Assembly (NCBI GenBank): GCA_019096195.1
Contig: JAGTXK010000187.1
Span: forward strand, 1-64,000
Direction: 5' to 3'
DNA: 64,000 nt
Origin: Boletus sp. NGJ
Taxonomy: Eukaryota; Basidiomycota; Agaricomycetes; Boletales; Boletaceae
The position numbers and the translations under genes were made by a program. Positions 1 to 12,602 of this stretch are shown here, one piece after another (position 1 is the stretch's first letter; each line of letters starts with the position of its first letter). The notes beneath the pieces were generated by a model, which made no database searches, had not been told where the DNA came from, and saw nothing but the letters and a program-made list of their open reading frames with translations.

Positions 1-215
1 ACATCAAGCTTGAATGTCTACAAACATACCAAGAAAGCGAGGAAGAAGAAGCCGGTACATAATGGGAGGATCCATGTGTCGAGCTTCCGCCAGACAATAC
101 CTTCTATCGCAACACGTTCGGCTTGCGATAATTCTTCCTCTACAGGCTTGAGCTCGTGGAGGTTCTTCATATCATATGGATCGGGAGAATAGTGCAATGC
201 CCCGGTTTTGTCCAT
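1..215 (-). CDS. MFS transporter, anion:cation symporter type (5' end only)
   Basis: This is the first exon (30-215) and start of the first intron of a gene that runs off the left edge. The 62 encoded residues are a cytosolic head followed by the conserved stretch before helix 1: a WRKLD motif, then a hydrophobic run ending FFFLAFL. This order (WRKLD-LP-C-FFL-FLD) is typical of fungal Dal5/allantoate-permease-like transporters of small organic anions and vitamins. The exon ends in phase 0 at a GTATGT donor (position 29 on the minus strand). Substrate cannot be read from so little sequence. A second member of the same superfamily lies at 36.3-39.0 kb. Confidence 0.7.
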
Positions 216-1175
216 GATACACTGGCGATGTCGAGTCCAGAGGAGCGCCGGATTCCAGGGATAGACTTATGCCTCAGTTCGTGTAAGGCTTGGCGATGTT
301 TGGTGGACTACCTTAGACTCGATTGGGTGGGTGTGGCGATGATAGTCGGATCTAGTGGTACCAATGAAATCATCATCTCTGCTCCTTGCGGTCTGCTGGG
401 TTTACTTGGCAGTAGATGGAGTTTCAAGCGATATGGACGTACCGGGCACGAGGTTGACGGCGCAGTCCGACGTTCGCCAGGTCCGCGAGATACGTGCCCA
501 CAGATGCGTTGCTTTGCTATTCCATATGTGCCTATTCCACATTGTCAAAGTTTGCCAGCGCTGGTTAGTCAGAGTTTCTCGGCATGTTTGTACATCACCT
601 GTGCGAAGGTTGAACGCATGTTTTGGTCGTACTAACCCAAATGAGCAAGTACATGTGGTGGCATGCTGTTCTTGAATGGTTTCCGGGTACAGTGTATATC
701 AACAACTGCGCAATGCTGTAAGTTAGCGCAGCCCATCATGATGGTTTAGGAACGATCATTAATATTCTTTGATGGGCTGACTTGCATTTTCAAGTTGTCA
801 TGACACGCTCATTTGAGTCCTGCAATTTAGACCGTGGGAATTCGTAGTCTCCACTGGGTCCAGGCATCCCCTTCTGCACTTATTGAACCAGTCCACAGCT
901 GCTACTCTTCTCAAGACCTGTTATCGAACATCTCGAGGAACCACGGTCACTGCAACTCAACACCCTGAGCTCACGTGTCCCCATCAAATCCTCAATGGCA
1001 CTCCCACTCATCAAAAAGTCCGCGCCTCTCGGGAAGAGGTTATTTGAACGACAACTCTAAATGAATACCTTTGATTGTAGCGCTACATACGACTAGGTAC
1101 CAGACATTCACTAAGTCGACGCGAGAAACGAACAGTAATGTGATCCACGTTACCCACGATCACCCAGATGGTGAC
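216..1175. other. Intergenic region between MFS gene start and LTN1 3' end
   Basis: This 960 bp holds the upstream region of the left-edge transporter and the downstream region of LTN1. A 159-codon plus-strand ORF (156-635) overlaps the transporter exon antisense, has no recognisable domain, and looks like chance. I see no RNA gene or repeat. Confidence 0.5.
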
Positions 1176-4100
1176 CTACAGAATGTCAGACCGACAGAGC
1201 GGGCAACTTGATGAATGGCTCGTTTTGAACCACTGTTTGTATCCCATGCGTGGTTAAGACCTCGGAGAAGAGATGTAGCCTGAAATGAACTTGCCTTGTA
1301 CAGACAGCTGGCGTGGAATCGGTTCTTGCATGTCCTACACGGTTTTTGGGGTAAACTCGCATCCATCACGCTGATGATGCTGCGAGAACGGATGTAAATA
1401 AGTAGCGGCGACAAGCCGAGAAGGAGGAGCAAAGCATACGAATAGCATATTGCACACTCCACTTGCCCAGAAAAGTGGAGAGCCACATTCTTCGTGAACA
1501 AAGTCAGGCCATCGACGACGCGGCCATTCTTTCGGGAATAAGTTGTGTCATGTTCTCACTGCGGCCGTCGAGCTCACCTGCTGCCACACGACCTGCTGTA
1601 CGCCAAGTATCCAAGCTCTCCACTTGTCCTCCGAGACACCCACCATCTTGGTGTCCCTCACCTCGAGCCTGTGCAGAGGCCAATCACTTGGCATGCGTAT
1701 GGAGAGCTCGAGGGCCTGCTCATCGACCATGTACGACGCCGTCACTTCGCCAGAGGTGGGTGAGACTTTGACAGTTAGGTTCTCTGTCGTCGAGAGTTCG
1801 GGCGAGGCATCTGGCTGTCGTACCTGCGCCAGTTCGGCCTTGATGATACCGGGCGAGAGGTATGACGACGTGTAGTCGACGACGCGCGTAAGAAGTTGTT
1901 TGTCAGTGCAGTCCGAGATCCATGAACGGATCAGGGCGGGGACGGTGAGGAGGGCCCGATGGTAAAGGTGGGCAGCCAGCAGTTGTAAGCTCAGTTGACT
2001 TTCTGGTTCGAAAGCTGTCCAGAGGGATGAACACCAGTTCGAAACAAGACGAATCTATACATACTTTCCAGATGAAACTCGTCGACAGCCCACACGTCCA
2101 ACTTGAATACTTGCTTTCCGCCACTGAACAAACCAAGAATGTCAAAGATATTTGGGATGAAATGTTGAGAAATAATGTCGAGGCCCCGCATGTGGTTGAA
2201 ATAACTCGAGCGAACTTTCATTGACTACGTTCGAGGTCAGAATCATGTGCTTGCATCGTTATCGAGGGCATATACGCACTGCGTCAGTAAACAAGTCGAA
2301 TGTGATCATCCATGCAAGCAGGTATCCAGACATTTCCTTGTTGCGCGGAATTGACTGTTCGCCCAGGTCAAACAGCTCCCCTGAGCCAAGGCTCTGTTGT
2401 AACAGGGCGAGGAGTTCAGGAGGCAACTCTGGCTTCACCACATCCTCCGTGTCAACACCAGCCTCGACTACATAGTGCTCCGTTCGCTTTCGAGCAGCAT
2501 TGTGGAGTAAATGGTAGCCCATTCGCTGGACTTCCTGAGATTGGTCTCCCAGTAGGTGGCACATCTGCAACATTTTTGTCGATACAAAGACTGAAGGAAA
2601 GGTGTATGCCCTCACACTTGGTAAAGTCTTCTCGCTCATCATCGTAGATGGCATGTCTTGGATGACGGACAAAGCCAACTCTCGACATAAAGTACGAGGT
2701 TCAGAGTAGGGCATTACGACTGGATTCCATCAGCACCCGAACTATACTGAGAGATGAACCAATCACTCACTCGTGTTAACCGTGACCACATCCCTGACAA
2801 GTCCCAATACCGTCGCCTTCCTCTCATCCCAGTTCGCGCGAAGGGGCTTGTTCGTCAATGCTAGATCATCAATAGCAATTACCAGTCTCAATGTCCTTCC
2901 AAATGTCGTCAACGTTGCACTGTCTTCCAGGGAGCAGTTCTACTGAATATCAACGCCCGTCATCTCCGTTTAGAACAAACATAACCCACCTCCAAATTAT
3001 TCTCGATCACATCCCAAATGAAATCCCAATGTGATCCAGGGACATTCTGCAAAATCGGAGCGAGGTGGAAAAACACTAGCGTCATGGCGTTCTCCACATC
3101 CTCATCGACGCCGTCTCCGTCGTCTTCGTCTGGAGCAACCCACCCCTGGCACGCCTTAATAACGTTCACCGCGCGTTGTTGTGGGAGGAAGACGACGTCG
3201 GAGTCGGGGTCTGGTGCCGTGGCGGCTAATAGCCGAAGAGTGATGAGACCTGTGGTGGATGCCGCGCCAGGACGAATACCAATGATCGAAGCAGCTAATT
3301 CGTTACGATACCTATCAAGTTTGGGAGGCTCCGGCGCATAAGCAGTGATGGAGGCCAATATGGTGATGGTGGTCTGGGGAGCTAAAAAATAGAAGACGCA
3401 TCAGCAGATAAAGATCTTCAAACGTAAATGGAGACATAGGCTGACCTGTCTTTTGCGAACTTCTCGCGAGGGCCAACCACAAATCAGCATCATCCTTTGT
3501 AGCATCATTGAACAAATGCTGCAGGACGATGCCGAGCACCGCCGTATCCCTCACTTTGTCTTTCTCTTTGGCACGACGAGTGACAGCAACGACGAACGAC
3601 GCTAGACTCCCATCTTCGAGAGCGACCGCGCCATCCTTACTCATGAGCGCGTTCACAACTTTGGCGTGCATGCCATCCTCTGCACGGCTCAGGAGATAAG
3701 TCGTCAGCGATTTGACCTTCTCCACAACATCCTCGAGAGAGTCCTTCGTAAGATTAAACGTCACGTAGCCATCTCGTACGTCCTCTACACGAAGGTATTC
3801 GCTCGCGTAGAAGCCAAGAACGAGAATGTGACGTAGTGCCCAGAGGGTTGACCGTGCGACGGTACGTGACGTGGTGAGGTATGCGAGTAGAGCGGAAACG
3901 GCACGTGCATAATTTCTACATGTCGAGTTCGGAGGGGTAAGGGTGTTTGAAGAGGTTGAGGTTGGGAGCGTGGAGTCGAAGAGCGCCAAGCTCGGAGAAT
4001 TGGTCGACGAAGGAAGGGAGGACGAGTCCAGCATAATGTCAAATTCTTCGCGCGATGGGAGAATCTCTATTAGAGGGTCAATATGAATACCAGGAGGTGA

Positions 4101-7100
4101 GGGGGCGATGCATCGAATGATGTATTCGGGTCTGAATAATGAATCAATTTAGTGACGAGAAGCTTGACAGACAAAACCGTGCACCTACCTCGTCTCCGCC
4201 TTTTCGTCGACGACGACACTCTGCAATTTCTCTTTCACGAGGCTGCCAGCGACGTCTCTCATCTCTCGTTGTCCGTCGCTCTCTTTGGAAATCCAAGACC
4301 TCCAGAGTGCCTTCGCATCTTCCACCCACTTATCGCCAGATGCCTCTCCCTGATAGGGGATGACATACCCAAGCAAGAATATTCCGGCATAGAGCTCCGC
4401 TCCAAGGTCTCCAGTGAAGTTGTAACCCGAATCGGCCAATTTCCTCACAAGTCCCACAGTACGGCCAACCTCAGCCATGTCTCGAACTTCGTCCAACTTA
4501 ATTAAGGACACACCAGCAAACCTCACTCCTGTCTCCGCAAAAGTGGCAACGCTGTTCGAGAGCACGGATGCGATTGTGGCCAAACAACCAGATGAAATGA
4601 AAGGTGCTAACAAGATTTCAGAAGCGAACCAAAAACAGATGTGACTGAGCTTCCATACCAGGGGTACACAACATTCTCGTTACTGCTACCTCCTCATTTC
4701 CCTGGCCACCCACGGCTATTACATTTCTGACCAAACGTTCTATTAGTTCGTCCATTGCTGCGTTCGCTCCTCTGAGATGCATCGGGAGCGAGGCGCCGAC
4801 AAGCGGGGACAATAACGATAATGCTACCTTGGTTGGAGAAGATGCAACTGCCCCCAGAAGCTCCGTCCAGAACGCTTGAGTCTGCAACTGCCCCCCCGAC
4901 TGATCAGAGGATCTGGATCGATGTACAAGATACGCCAACACTCCTGGTGTAGACGACTGCAGAAGCACCAGAGGATGTGCGACGAATATGGCGTCGATGC
5001 GAGAAGAAAAGTACACATCATCGAAAAGAGAGGGCCCAAAAGTATCCACGAGTTTCACGAGTGCTGCGAGGGGATCCTTGGCGGTGTTCGTGATCGGTGT
5101 CTGGTCCGAAGGGTCTAGGGCAATTTTGAGATCCTCGATGACTTTTCGTGTATAAATTTCTACCGCGCCGCATGCCTTCTGACCTGCGTGAGTGTCAGGC
5201 GCAAATGTGGAAGTGAAGACGTGGAAGAAAGTGGGTGCGAGGTCCAGTGTATCACCAGAGGTACGGAGGGAATTAAGTATGGTTGAACATAGCGCGTCAA
5301 AGTATGCGTCAAATAGATCTGCGGATGTAGTCAGGAGTCCCACGGGACGGGAAGGTAACACATTCAACATCAACGCACCGTCCCCGAGTTTCCCAACTCT
5401 TTCTGCTGCACGGGCCATGGCTTCAGCAGCTTCAATCTCCACGACCCGCAGCCGCTTCGCGACGAGCTCAGTCCATAAACGAGAAATCTGGGATGCGAGA
5501 AGATTTTTCGCATCCTCGTTCGCGTCTATAGCGAGTCTCTCTGTGTGCACCCCTCGTCTAACGATTAAAACTAGGCATTCGATGAGTGCCTTGAGCCATG
5601 ACGAGGCTGCTGCTCGTCTATCGAGGAGGCCTGCATCGAGAGGAGCCCAGAAGGATGTAAGTAGTTGCAAAATGGGGTGGATAGCGAGCTCTTGTCTATT
5701 TCTCTCTTTGCCATTCTCTGGCGAGGCGGGTGGAAGGTTGGTAGGAAGAATCTAAATGTGCCATGTTTAAATAATGCGTAGGGTGCGCAGGGTGAACCAT
5801 ACCGATTTAGGAATGCCGGCCAACACAACCAATACCAAAGGATAACCTTCTATAGGTGACCCAGAACATCCTAGCTCAAGGAATTGGAGGAATTCTGTGT
5901 AAGCTTCAGACATTAGCTGTCCGTTAGGAAGCGACTCGGTAGCAGAATTTGTAACGTCGTCATCACCATCACCGTCCATTTCTGATTCAGAGTCTGATTC
6001 GGATTCCGCATCCGAGTCGGAGTCAGATTCGTCGCCCTCTGCGCCTTGATCACTGGCCTCAAGGTTATTGTAGTCCCTGGACGCACTCTCCACGTCGATC
6101 GTCCATGCTTGGCTATAGTCTGTTACGCCACGGATAGTACCACATAATAACCTGTCCTCATAAATATAAGTCGCACCTCTGAGGAAGAGCATCAAGGGAC
6201 CTCCTAGTGCGGCCCGTACGCCAACATCGGTTTCGACCCAGGCTGAACGCAGTACAGCCGTGCTTAAGATCCGAATAATGGGTTCTGGTAATTTGCCTGG
6301 TTTCGGAAAAGTTAGTTATGCGTGACGAGGGCAGTGTATACGCGCCACTAGCTTGAAGGTTACACGTGTAACCAACACGAGATGTATATCGCCTCAGATA
6401 CAGCCAGAAAGAATGTACAAGATGAGATGCAATGCAGATGCAAAGCGTGGACTTTCCACAAACATGCCAGGAGTAAAATACTAACCTTTAAATACTCCAA
6501 CTAAAGACCCCACAAGTGCCCACGCAGCTTGCCTGACTTGAGGCTGGCCTTGACCAGACGGAGCAGCGGAGAATGGACAAAGTCTTTGGTTGACCGGATT
6601 TGAGCGCGAGGAAATGGTTGCGGGGTGAAGAGTAGACCAAAACGCGGGAGATGATAGGAGTGCTGTTAGAATAGAGAGGTCGGTCGTATGGGTGGAATCA
6701 ATTACAGGCCAATTCTCTGAACAGATTGCGTCGATAATCAAACAGCACACACAGAAAACGGATGAGGGGACGACAACGACACGTCTCGCCGGCTGCAAAA
6801 CAGTGAAAGGTTCGACGTACCTAGTATCCATCTGACAACGCCCAATGCGCCTACCCTTAGCCTCCCAGCTCGGTCTGAGTCATTCTCTTCACCAACGCTG
6901 TCACTTGCAACTCGATCATGTGGCGAAGATGCAGTGGACGATAGAGAGTCTGGCGAAGGCGGAACGTATCGACCACCTTTCTTCTGTTGTGATTGCGGTG
7001 GTGGGTTCCCTTTCTTCCCTTGGGCGACACCTTTACCTTGCGGTGCATTCTTACTCTGTGGCACAACTTTTTGACCCTGTTGAGGAGGTAGACCTACGGG

Positions 7101-8039
7101 AGGGACTACAGGAACGGGGTTCAAAGTTGAATGGAGAGCCTGTGGATCGAGGACGGTGCGATGGACAAATTTGAGAAGGGAGTTGAGAAGTGGAGGGTTC
7201 AGAGTGAGCTTTGGTTGAGTTCTCGTGCGCTCAGTCTGTGGACTAGCATGGTGTATATCTGCAACTGGGCTCGGAGTCGTAGTGATGAAATCCGCCCACG
7301 CCCTCATGCCGACAGTGGTGACCCCACGATCCATGTCATGCGCGAGCATTGCCCATGTCCCTAACAGTGTCTCCAGCTCACCTGGAGATGCGATTTCGCT
7401 GGTCCACGCAAGGAGGGCCTCGCGCGCTGAGTTGAGGCGAAGAAGCGAAAGATGAAGGGAAACAGCGAGATGGCGAAGACGCCGCGCAGGGTGAGTGAAG
7501 AGGACCGGGGCACGATGGAGCTGGAGCTGGAGTTAGTCGTCCCCGAAACCGAATGTGATGTTGAGACGCACCCAGACCGGGAGCATCTTGACCACTGCGC
7601 CTATCGTTCCGCCCGACTCTTCCTCACATCGATCGTGGTTACGGTCGCGCGCTGCCTGCTCCTTGATCGCGTCCTCGACCCACTTTTCAAGTTCCTCTAG
7701 TGCTTTCCCTCGTGTAACGGCATCTTTCTTGCCTAATGCCCTGAGGACAACGACGAGTTCTGGCGGCAACAGATGAACGAGACCAGTAGTATCGAGTGGA
7801 TCAAGGACTGGTGGGACTGGTTTGGTTGGCGGGATGTAGACTTTCTTGCGCTGCTCTCTCACTTCTCTTCTGGACAGCTTGGAATTCTTTCCTCCCTTGG
7901 GCTTTGACTGCTTAGGGACAGGTGAAGGGGGAGGCACAGCGGATGTCGATGAAGATCCTTGGGCTACCTGGGCGGCTTTGCGTGCATTCTTCTTGCGTGT
8001 GCCAGAAGTCGCGGATGATTTCTGGCCCTTGTTAACCAT
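1176..8039 (-). CDS. LTN1: Listerin E3 ubiquitin-protein ligase
   Basis: Listerin binds 60S subunits carrying stalled nascent chains and ubiquitinates the chain (ribosome-associated quality control, cytosol). The N-terminus (start 8,039) has the family signature: a Lys/Ser-rich head with SGTRKKNARKA, a basic linker, then LDPLDTTGLVHLLPPEL beginning the HEAT-like solenoid. The middle (about 7,300-1,900) reads as alpha-helical repeats in many exons. The C-terminus carries a variant RING: ECAICYS, KPCRTCKNRFHASCLYK, then WFKTSHSSSCPLCR, ending SDIL at 1,176. The RING is built from three exons. One 60 bp intron is 1,380-1,439 (GT-AG). The next, 1,233-1,294 (62 bp), starts GCAAGT and is a GC-AG intron. 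Its splice is forced by the join CLYK/WF. Overall length fits the 1,600-1,800 residues usual in fungi. An acidic Asp/Ser-Glu run lies near 5,970-6,040. The gene looks intact, though I did not join every exon. Confidence 0.93.
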
Positions 8040-9030
8040 CGTGCACGAGGAGTGTTATCGCCTTCTGATCTGGTTGGGATTGAACTTGCTGAGCCCCTTG
8101 CAAGTCAGCTCAACCAACTGGTTGCTGTACAGGTGGTCGACTGGACCCACTACCAATCGATTGTTGCCCACAACATCGTCCAGTGTGGCCGAAATAAGAT
8201 GATCTGTCCAGCGCAGGGTTTGTCAGCCGTCGGAAGTTGGAACGGAGTGTGAATTATCAGCCACTCTCACAATGTACTAGAAGCCGAGTCCATGCACGAA
8301 AGAATCCGATTTGGTCGCTACGGCAGTCCGAGCGCCACTACACCGTCTCCAATGTACTCCACCCACCCTGCTACAATCCAGTGCGTCAGAGATCGTATTG
8401 GACTCATTAATTTTCTAGGCGTAGTCATGTTAGCTGTTACCTTCTGTATCCAACGCACCAACCGTTCAGGGTAGGTGCGCCAATAATACCTCGCTGGCAA
8501 GTTGCTCCATTAGAAAGCAAAGCTCTGTCGTGGGGTGTGGCCTTGTATTCCCTTGGGAAATCTCGAGACCAGTGCGGTTGCTGACCAGTGCGAGATTGCT
8601 GAAGTCATTTAGTTGATCTCTTGCCACTGCATTGCCGTTCTGGTGACAACGACGAGATCACTATCTAGCACTGAGCTAAACATGCTACCAAACTTGAAAT
8701 AAACTGTCAAATATTGTTCGAGGGTAGAACTTGTCGTTTAACTTCCCCTTTAACTGCCTTCAACTTGCGTCTTGTCGATCAAAGTGAGTAGAATTTTTCC
8801 CTTGGACTATCTTTTGTTAATTTATTTCAAGATGGCCTCACCTTTAGGCTGGTCCCCATGATCATGTGTGATGGCTTCGTTTGCGTCTAGGTTCCTCGAC
8901 TTATCGCGTTCCCGCAGGAAATGTACATTTAATCTTTGGACAGCAATTGTACTTCAGAAAGGAAGCTGGGTCAGTGGTCGCGATGATATTAGTTTCCTTG
9001 AGTGGGGATGATTCTATTTCCGCGAGAGTC
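8040..9030. other. Intergenic region upstream of LTN1
   Basis: About 1 kb between the LTN1 start codon and the DUF6533 relic. Short ORFs on both strands (for example 8,052-8,252 + and 8,318-8,500 -) show no family signature or conserved motif. Presumably it holds the LTN1 promoter. I see no repeat or RNA gene. Confidence 0.5.
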
Positions 9031-10640
9031 ACTCAATGGTGGTGGTGTTCACCCTATAATTTGACTATTACATGTGCAGCCCGTGGTCTTACCCAGCCTG
9101 ACTTGGCCCTCAAAACCCAAATCTTCTTTGCATCCTCATTAACGAGGTTGAGGTTCTCTATCTTATTGGGCAGTGGTCGTCGCAGAGGACACAGCTTATG
9201 TCCGCAACGCTCTTACTTTATGACCGCGCAATTAACCTAGCCGACGAGGTGAGTCGCGATGTTGTCGCCTACGCGCACACCACACTCCAGTAAACACGTA
9301 GGTGGAGCATTTTTGGAGTGGCCCATGGACAGTATCCAGAAGAATGTATCTCTGCGCTAGTGTGGCTGGTATGTAAAATATCTGCCTGCTGACAGATATC
9401 ACCAGGTACGATACCTGAGTTTTATTGAAGCAGTGTAAAGTTTCGCGTCGGTTGACGGGAGTTTGATGACAACAACCTGTTCCCCAGGATTCTGATCCTG
9501 GGTGAGACAATAAATGTCCAACCATGAAAGGTTCGCTGACCGCGACGTGGTAGGCAATTGTACCCATCTCTTAGTGAGTAGCCTCTTCTAGCATCAATGT
9601 TAGCGTCACACTGGCCATGCTCTCTACTTAGTCGTAAGTATCAGCATATACAAAGTCTCCATCCACCGATCACATGGTTAACCCCTTAATTCTGACTTCC
9701 TTCTTAATCTATGGCGTTCAAATCGCCATCATAGTTCCTTGTCAAGGTGCCTTGACTACTTTTTGTGGCACCCGGCTCTGATTTTCATCGTGAACTACTT
9801 AGCCGTTATCATGACACGCGTCTGGTGCTTGTTGTCTCACCGCCCAATTATTAGGAACATTGTCACCATGGCTTAGATAGCTAGTACCTTGGCCGCTTCG
9901 CTGCTTGTAAGCTTTTTGTGGTCCTCTATGTGAACCATGATACACCAGGCGGGCATGGATGCCGCCCGCACATCATTGATTGCATGGTTATATGTTCCGT
10001 CCACAGCTTTTTATTTGCGCTTAAAGTCTACCAATTCAGGATGGGTCACAAACAGCGAAGCAACACTTATCTGCGGCAGTTCTTGAAGGAGTAAGTGAAC
10101 TTGACCGTGATCACTGTTCCAGGGGAATGGTCACATTCTTCGCATGTGCATCGGGTAAGCCATTGTCTCTCCGGCACAGTTTATAAAGTAATGGGTGTAA
10201 GGATTTCTTCTGTTCATCATAACTGGGCTCTATATGACTGAACCTTGTCAAATCCCGGCAAGTGGTCACTTGCCTAAGCTAGTATGCAGACTTTCAGTAA
10301 CCGCTTTCAACTGAAAAGGTGCATGAAATAGCGCTAACTGGGGTACGTTTGATTCGTCAAAGAGTACACTACTGGCCCGACTTATTTTCCTATCCAGCGT
10401 TATCTTTATCGCGTTGACTGTCATTTCGGTGTGCCGCGCAATGCTCAGCATCAAGTCGTTGGCTGCGAAAGTGGACATTGAAACGTTGACCCTGGGTAGC
10501 TGCTCAACCATGCAGACTTGAGGCGTGTTGACTGGCGCCCTCGTGCAATGGAAGGTCTGAAATCGTGGTGGAGATGTTTACTAGTTACGATCTTCACGCC
10601 CAGTCTGGCTTGCCCGATGACTCGGATGCCAACAGTGCGC
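9031..10640 (+). pseudogene. DUF6533 membrane protein, decayed duplicate
   Basis: This is a diverged, inverted copy of the gene at 18,153-19,697. Matching blocks run in the same order: upstream DNA (about 9,035-9,100, including TTACATGTG), the first exon (LLYDRAINLADE), the WSG-W exon, RYLSFIEA, a middle exon (FYLRLKVYQFRMG), an LRQFLKE exon, and the tail exon with VCRAMLSIKSLAA (about 10,430-10,490). The position matching the partner's ATG reads ATT at 9,138, so the start codon is lost; later exons also look out of register. The 3' end continues into the ORF beginning at 10,565, which aligns with the last 30 residues of the partner and so is not a separate gene. Function of the family is unknown: predicted multi-helix fungal membrane proteins. 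A working gene with an alternative start is not fully excluded. Confidence 0.75.
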
Positions 10641-10870
10641 TTATGACAGACACGAAGGGACTAGACTTATATAGTTTTAAGTATCATATCTTTCCTGAAT
10701 GGTGGATAAACGAAGTACACCCTCAGTCAGCTGCTATAGTGTGTACACTTGGCGGAGAGCCGTCGGTCCGACTGATCCTAGTCCTGGGCACAACTCGGTC
10801 AGTGTACAAAATTCTTCGATTCATCACTGGCCCCCTCGATAGAAGGTACATACACATACCAATAGAAACA

Positions 10871-12365
10871 ATGGCACAATCTGGGTCATTCGCTTCCGAT
10901 CAATCTCCAGCAGCGCGACTAACGTCGATCGTCTCGCATCTCAGCAGTCCACGTTACAAGGTCGTCGTCTGCCGCAACCTTGGTCCCGATGTAATGCCAC
11001 TATTGGAGAGCAAACACGAATTGGAGGTATGTTTGCGCACCTTGCGGTACTATTTAATTGGGCTGGTTCAACATGGTGACTAGTTGGTTGTCTGGCCGGA
11101 AGACCGAGCATGTGAGAGGAAATGGCTTTTGGAGAATATCCCCGGCGCAACTGGGGTGATTGTCATGCTGACAGACAAAGTATGTCCTTTGCGGAATGAC
11201 TCCTCTCACATGCTCGACTCCGTCCTCAGGTCGACTTGGAACTCTTGAACCAAGGTCAGTTCACAATTACCACACCAGGGGGGATATCTGAGTCCGATGA
11301 ACTCGCGGCCTAGCTGGGCCTTCTCTCCGAGTCGTGTCGACAATGTCTGTTGGTTATGGTGAGACTGTCGATTCGTCATCATCCTACTCTGGCGCATGAA
11401 CTTTACAGAGCACATCGACCTGAAAACAGTTGCGAAAAGGGGACTCAAGATCGGTTATACCCCTGACGTTCTAACCGATGCAGGCGAGTCAGGTGCACCA
11501 ATGTAGCTTCACGCCTTTGAACTGTTCTTGTAGTCGCCGATTTGACCGTGATGCTGGCACTGATGGCAGGAAGAAATGGTGGAGTAGGATACTCCCTAGT
11601 GCAAAGTGGTGGGGTATGTGGTCGCGTCGGACTAACCATGCATTCAAGACATACTGATGACCTCCACAGTGGCCAACATTCTCGTGGGCTCCTTTCGGCC
11701 TGTGCGGACCACAGCTGAGCACGACAGCGCTTTCTCCAACGCGCAAAGTTGGTTTCGTTGGATTTGGTCGAATAGCTCAAGCAACATTGTCACGACTCGT
11801 GCCGTTTGGCATCACGCATTGCCTGTATTCGTCGAATCCCTCTTCCCCACAGAACCTATCGCGTGACGCAGAATTGCAAAAGAAGCACAACCTAAAGGCA
11901 GTCTCAAAGGTGGACCTAGAAGAATTGGCTCGTGAAAGTGATATTCTGATTGTTCTCGCACCGGGCGGCTCGGGGACCTATCACGTTGTCAATGAAGACT
12001 TGTTGAGGAAAATGAAGAAGAGTAGCATCCTCGTGAACGCGAGCAGAGGAACGTTGGTGGATTCCGATGCGCTCGCGAAGGCGCTCCGAGAGGGATGGAT
12101 TTGGGGTGCGGGGCTTGATGTTGTGGAGGGTGAACCAAATGTGCCAAAAGGTCATCCGCTGGTCAAGGAGCCAAAGTGAGCCGTGGAACTTAATGATCTA
12201 TACTGACTCATTATCCGGAACATAAGATGCGTTATCGTTCCGCACATTGCGAGTGCAACGCTGGAGACACGCAAGCAGATGGCGACACACGCTGCCCAGA
12301 ATTTGATTGTTGCTATCCTGGGCGGTGATATGCCAGCTCAGGTTGATCTGTCCGCCTTTGCTTGA
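10871..12365 (+). CDS. D-2-hydroxyacid dehydrogenase, glyoxylate/hydroxypyruvate reductase type
   Basis: NAD(P)H-dependent reduction of glyoxylate or hydroxypyruvate (or a related 2-keto acid) is the usual job of this family. The protein begins at ATG 10,871 and spans about eight exons. Exon 1 ends at 11,026 and exon 2 starts at 11,084. Conserved pieces in order: VVVCRNLG (N-terminal), GVIVMLTDK, STMSVGYDHID, ADLTVMLALMAGRN, the Rossmann segment VGFVGFGRIAQA (GxGxxA), LVNASRGTLVD with the substrate/NAD Arg, GAGLDVVEGEP with the catalytic-dyad Glu, and VPHIASAT with the catalytic His. One intron, 11,484-11,533 (50 bp), has a GC donor (GCGAGT) and is fixed by the conserved join TDA/VADLTV. The reading is open to TGA 12,363-12,365 and looks functional. 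Phosphoglycerate dehydrogenase is less likely because no ACT domain follows. Confidence 0.88.
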
Positions 12366-12602
12366 AACATACTGTTGACGTGTTGATCACGGAGACACAT
12401 GTTCATGAGAACGTTACGTTGGGAACTCGTCTTATTGGAACGGATCAGGAACGTGCGTGGGTAAGTACGGCAGACGTTACAGACCTCTGACGAGGCAAGG
12501 AGTGGCTGACTAAACATTCTTTAAATGTACATGTTTTCGTTTAAATGTCTTGGTTGAAAAAATGACCATAGTCTCTTTACTTTTTTTCCTCCTGCGCCGA
12601 TA

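Noticed and set aside
156-635. 159-codon plus-strand ORF at the left edge
   Set aside because: It overlaps the transporter exon antisense, has no domain, and its composition is that of a shadow frame.
10565-11083. 172-codon ORF before the reductase
   Set aside because: Its first part aligns with the tail of the DUF6533 gene, the middle is intergenic, and its end is exon 1 of the reductase plus intron. It is not a separate gene.
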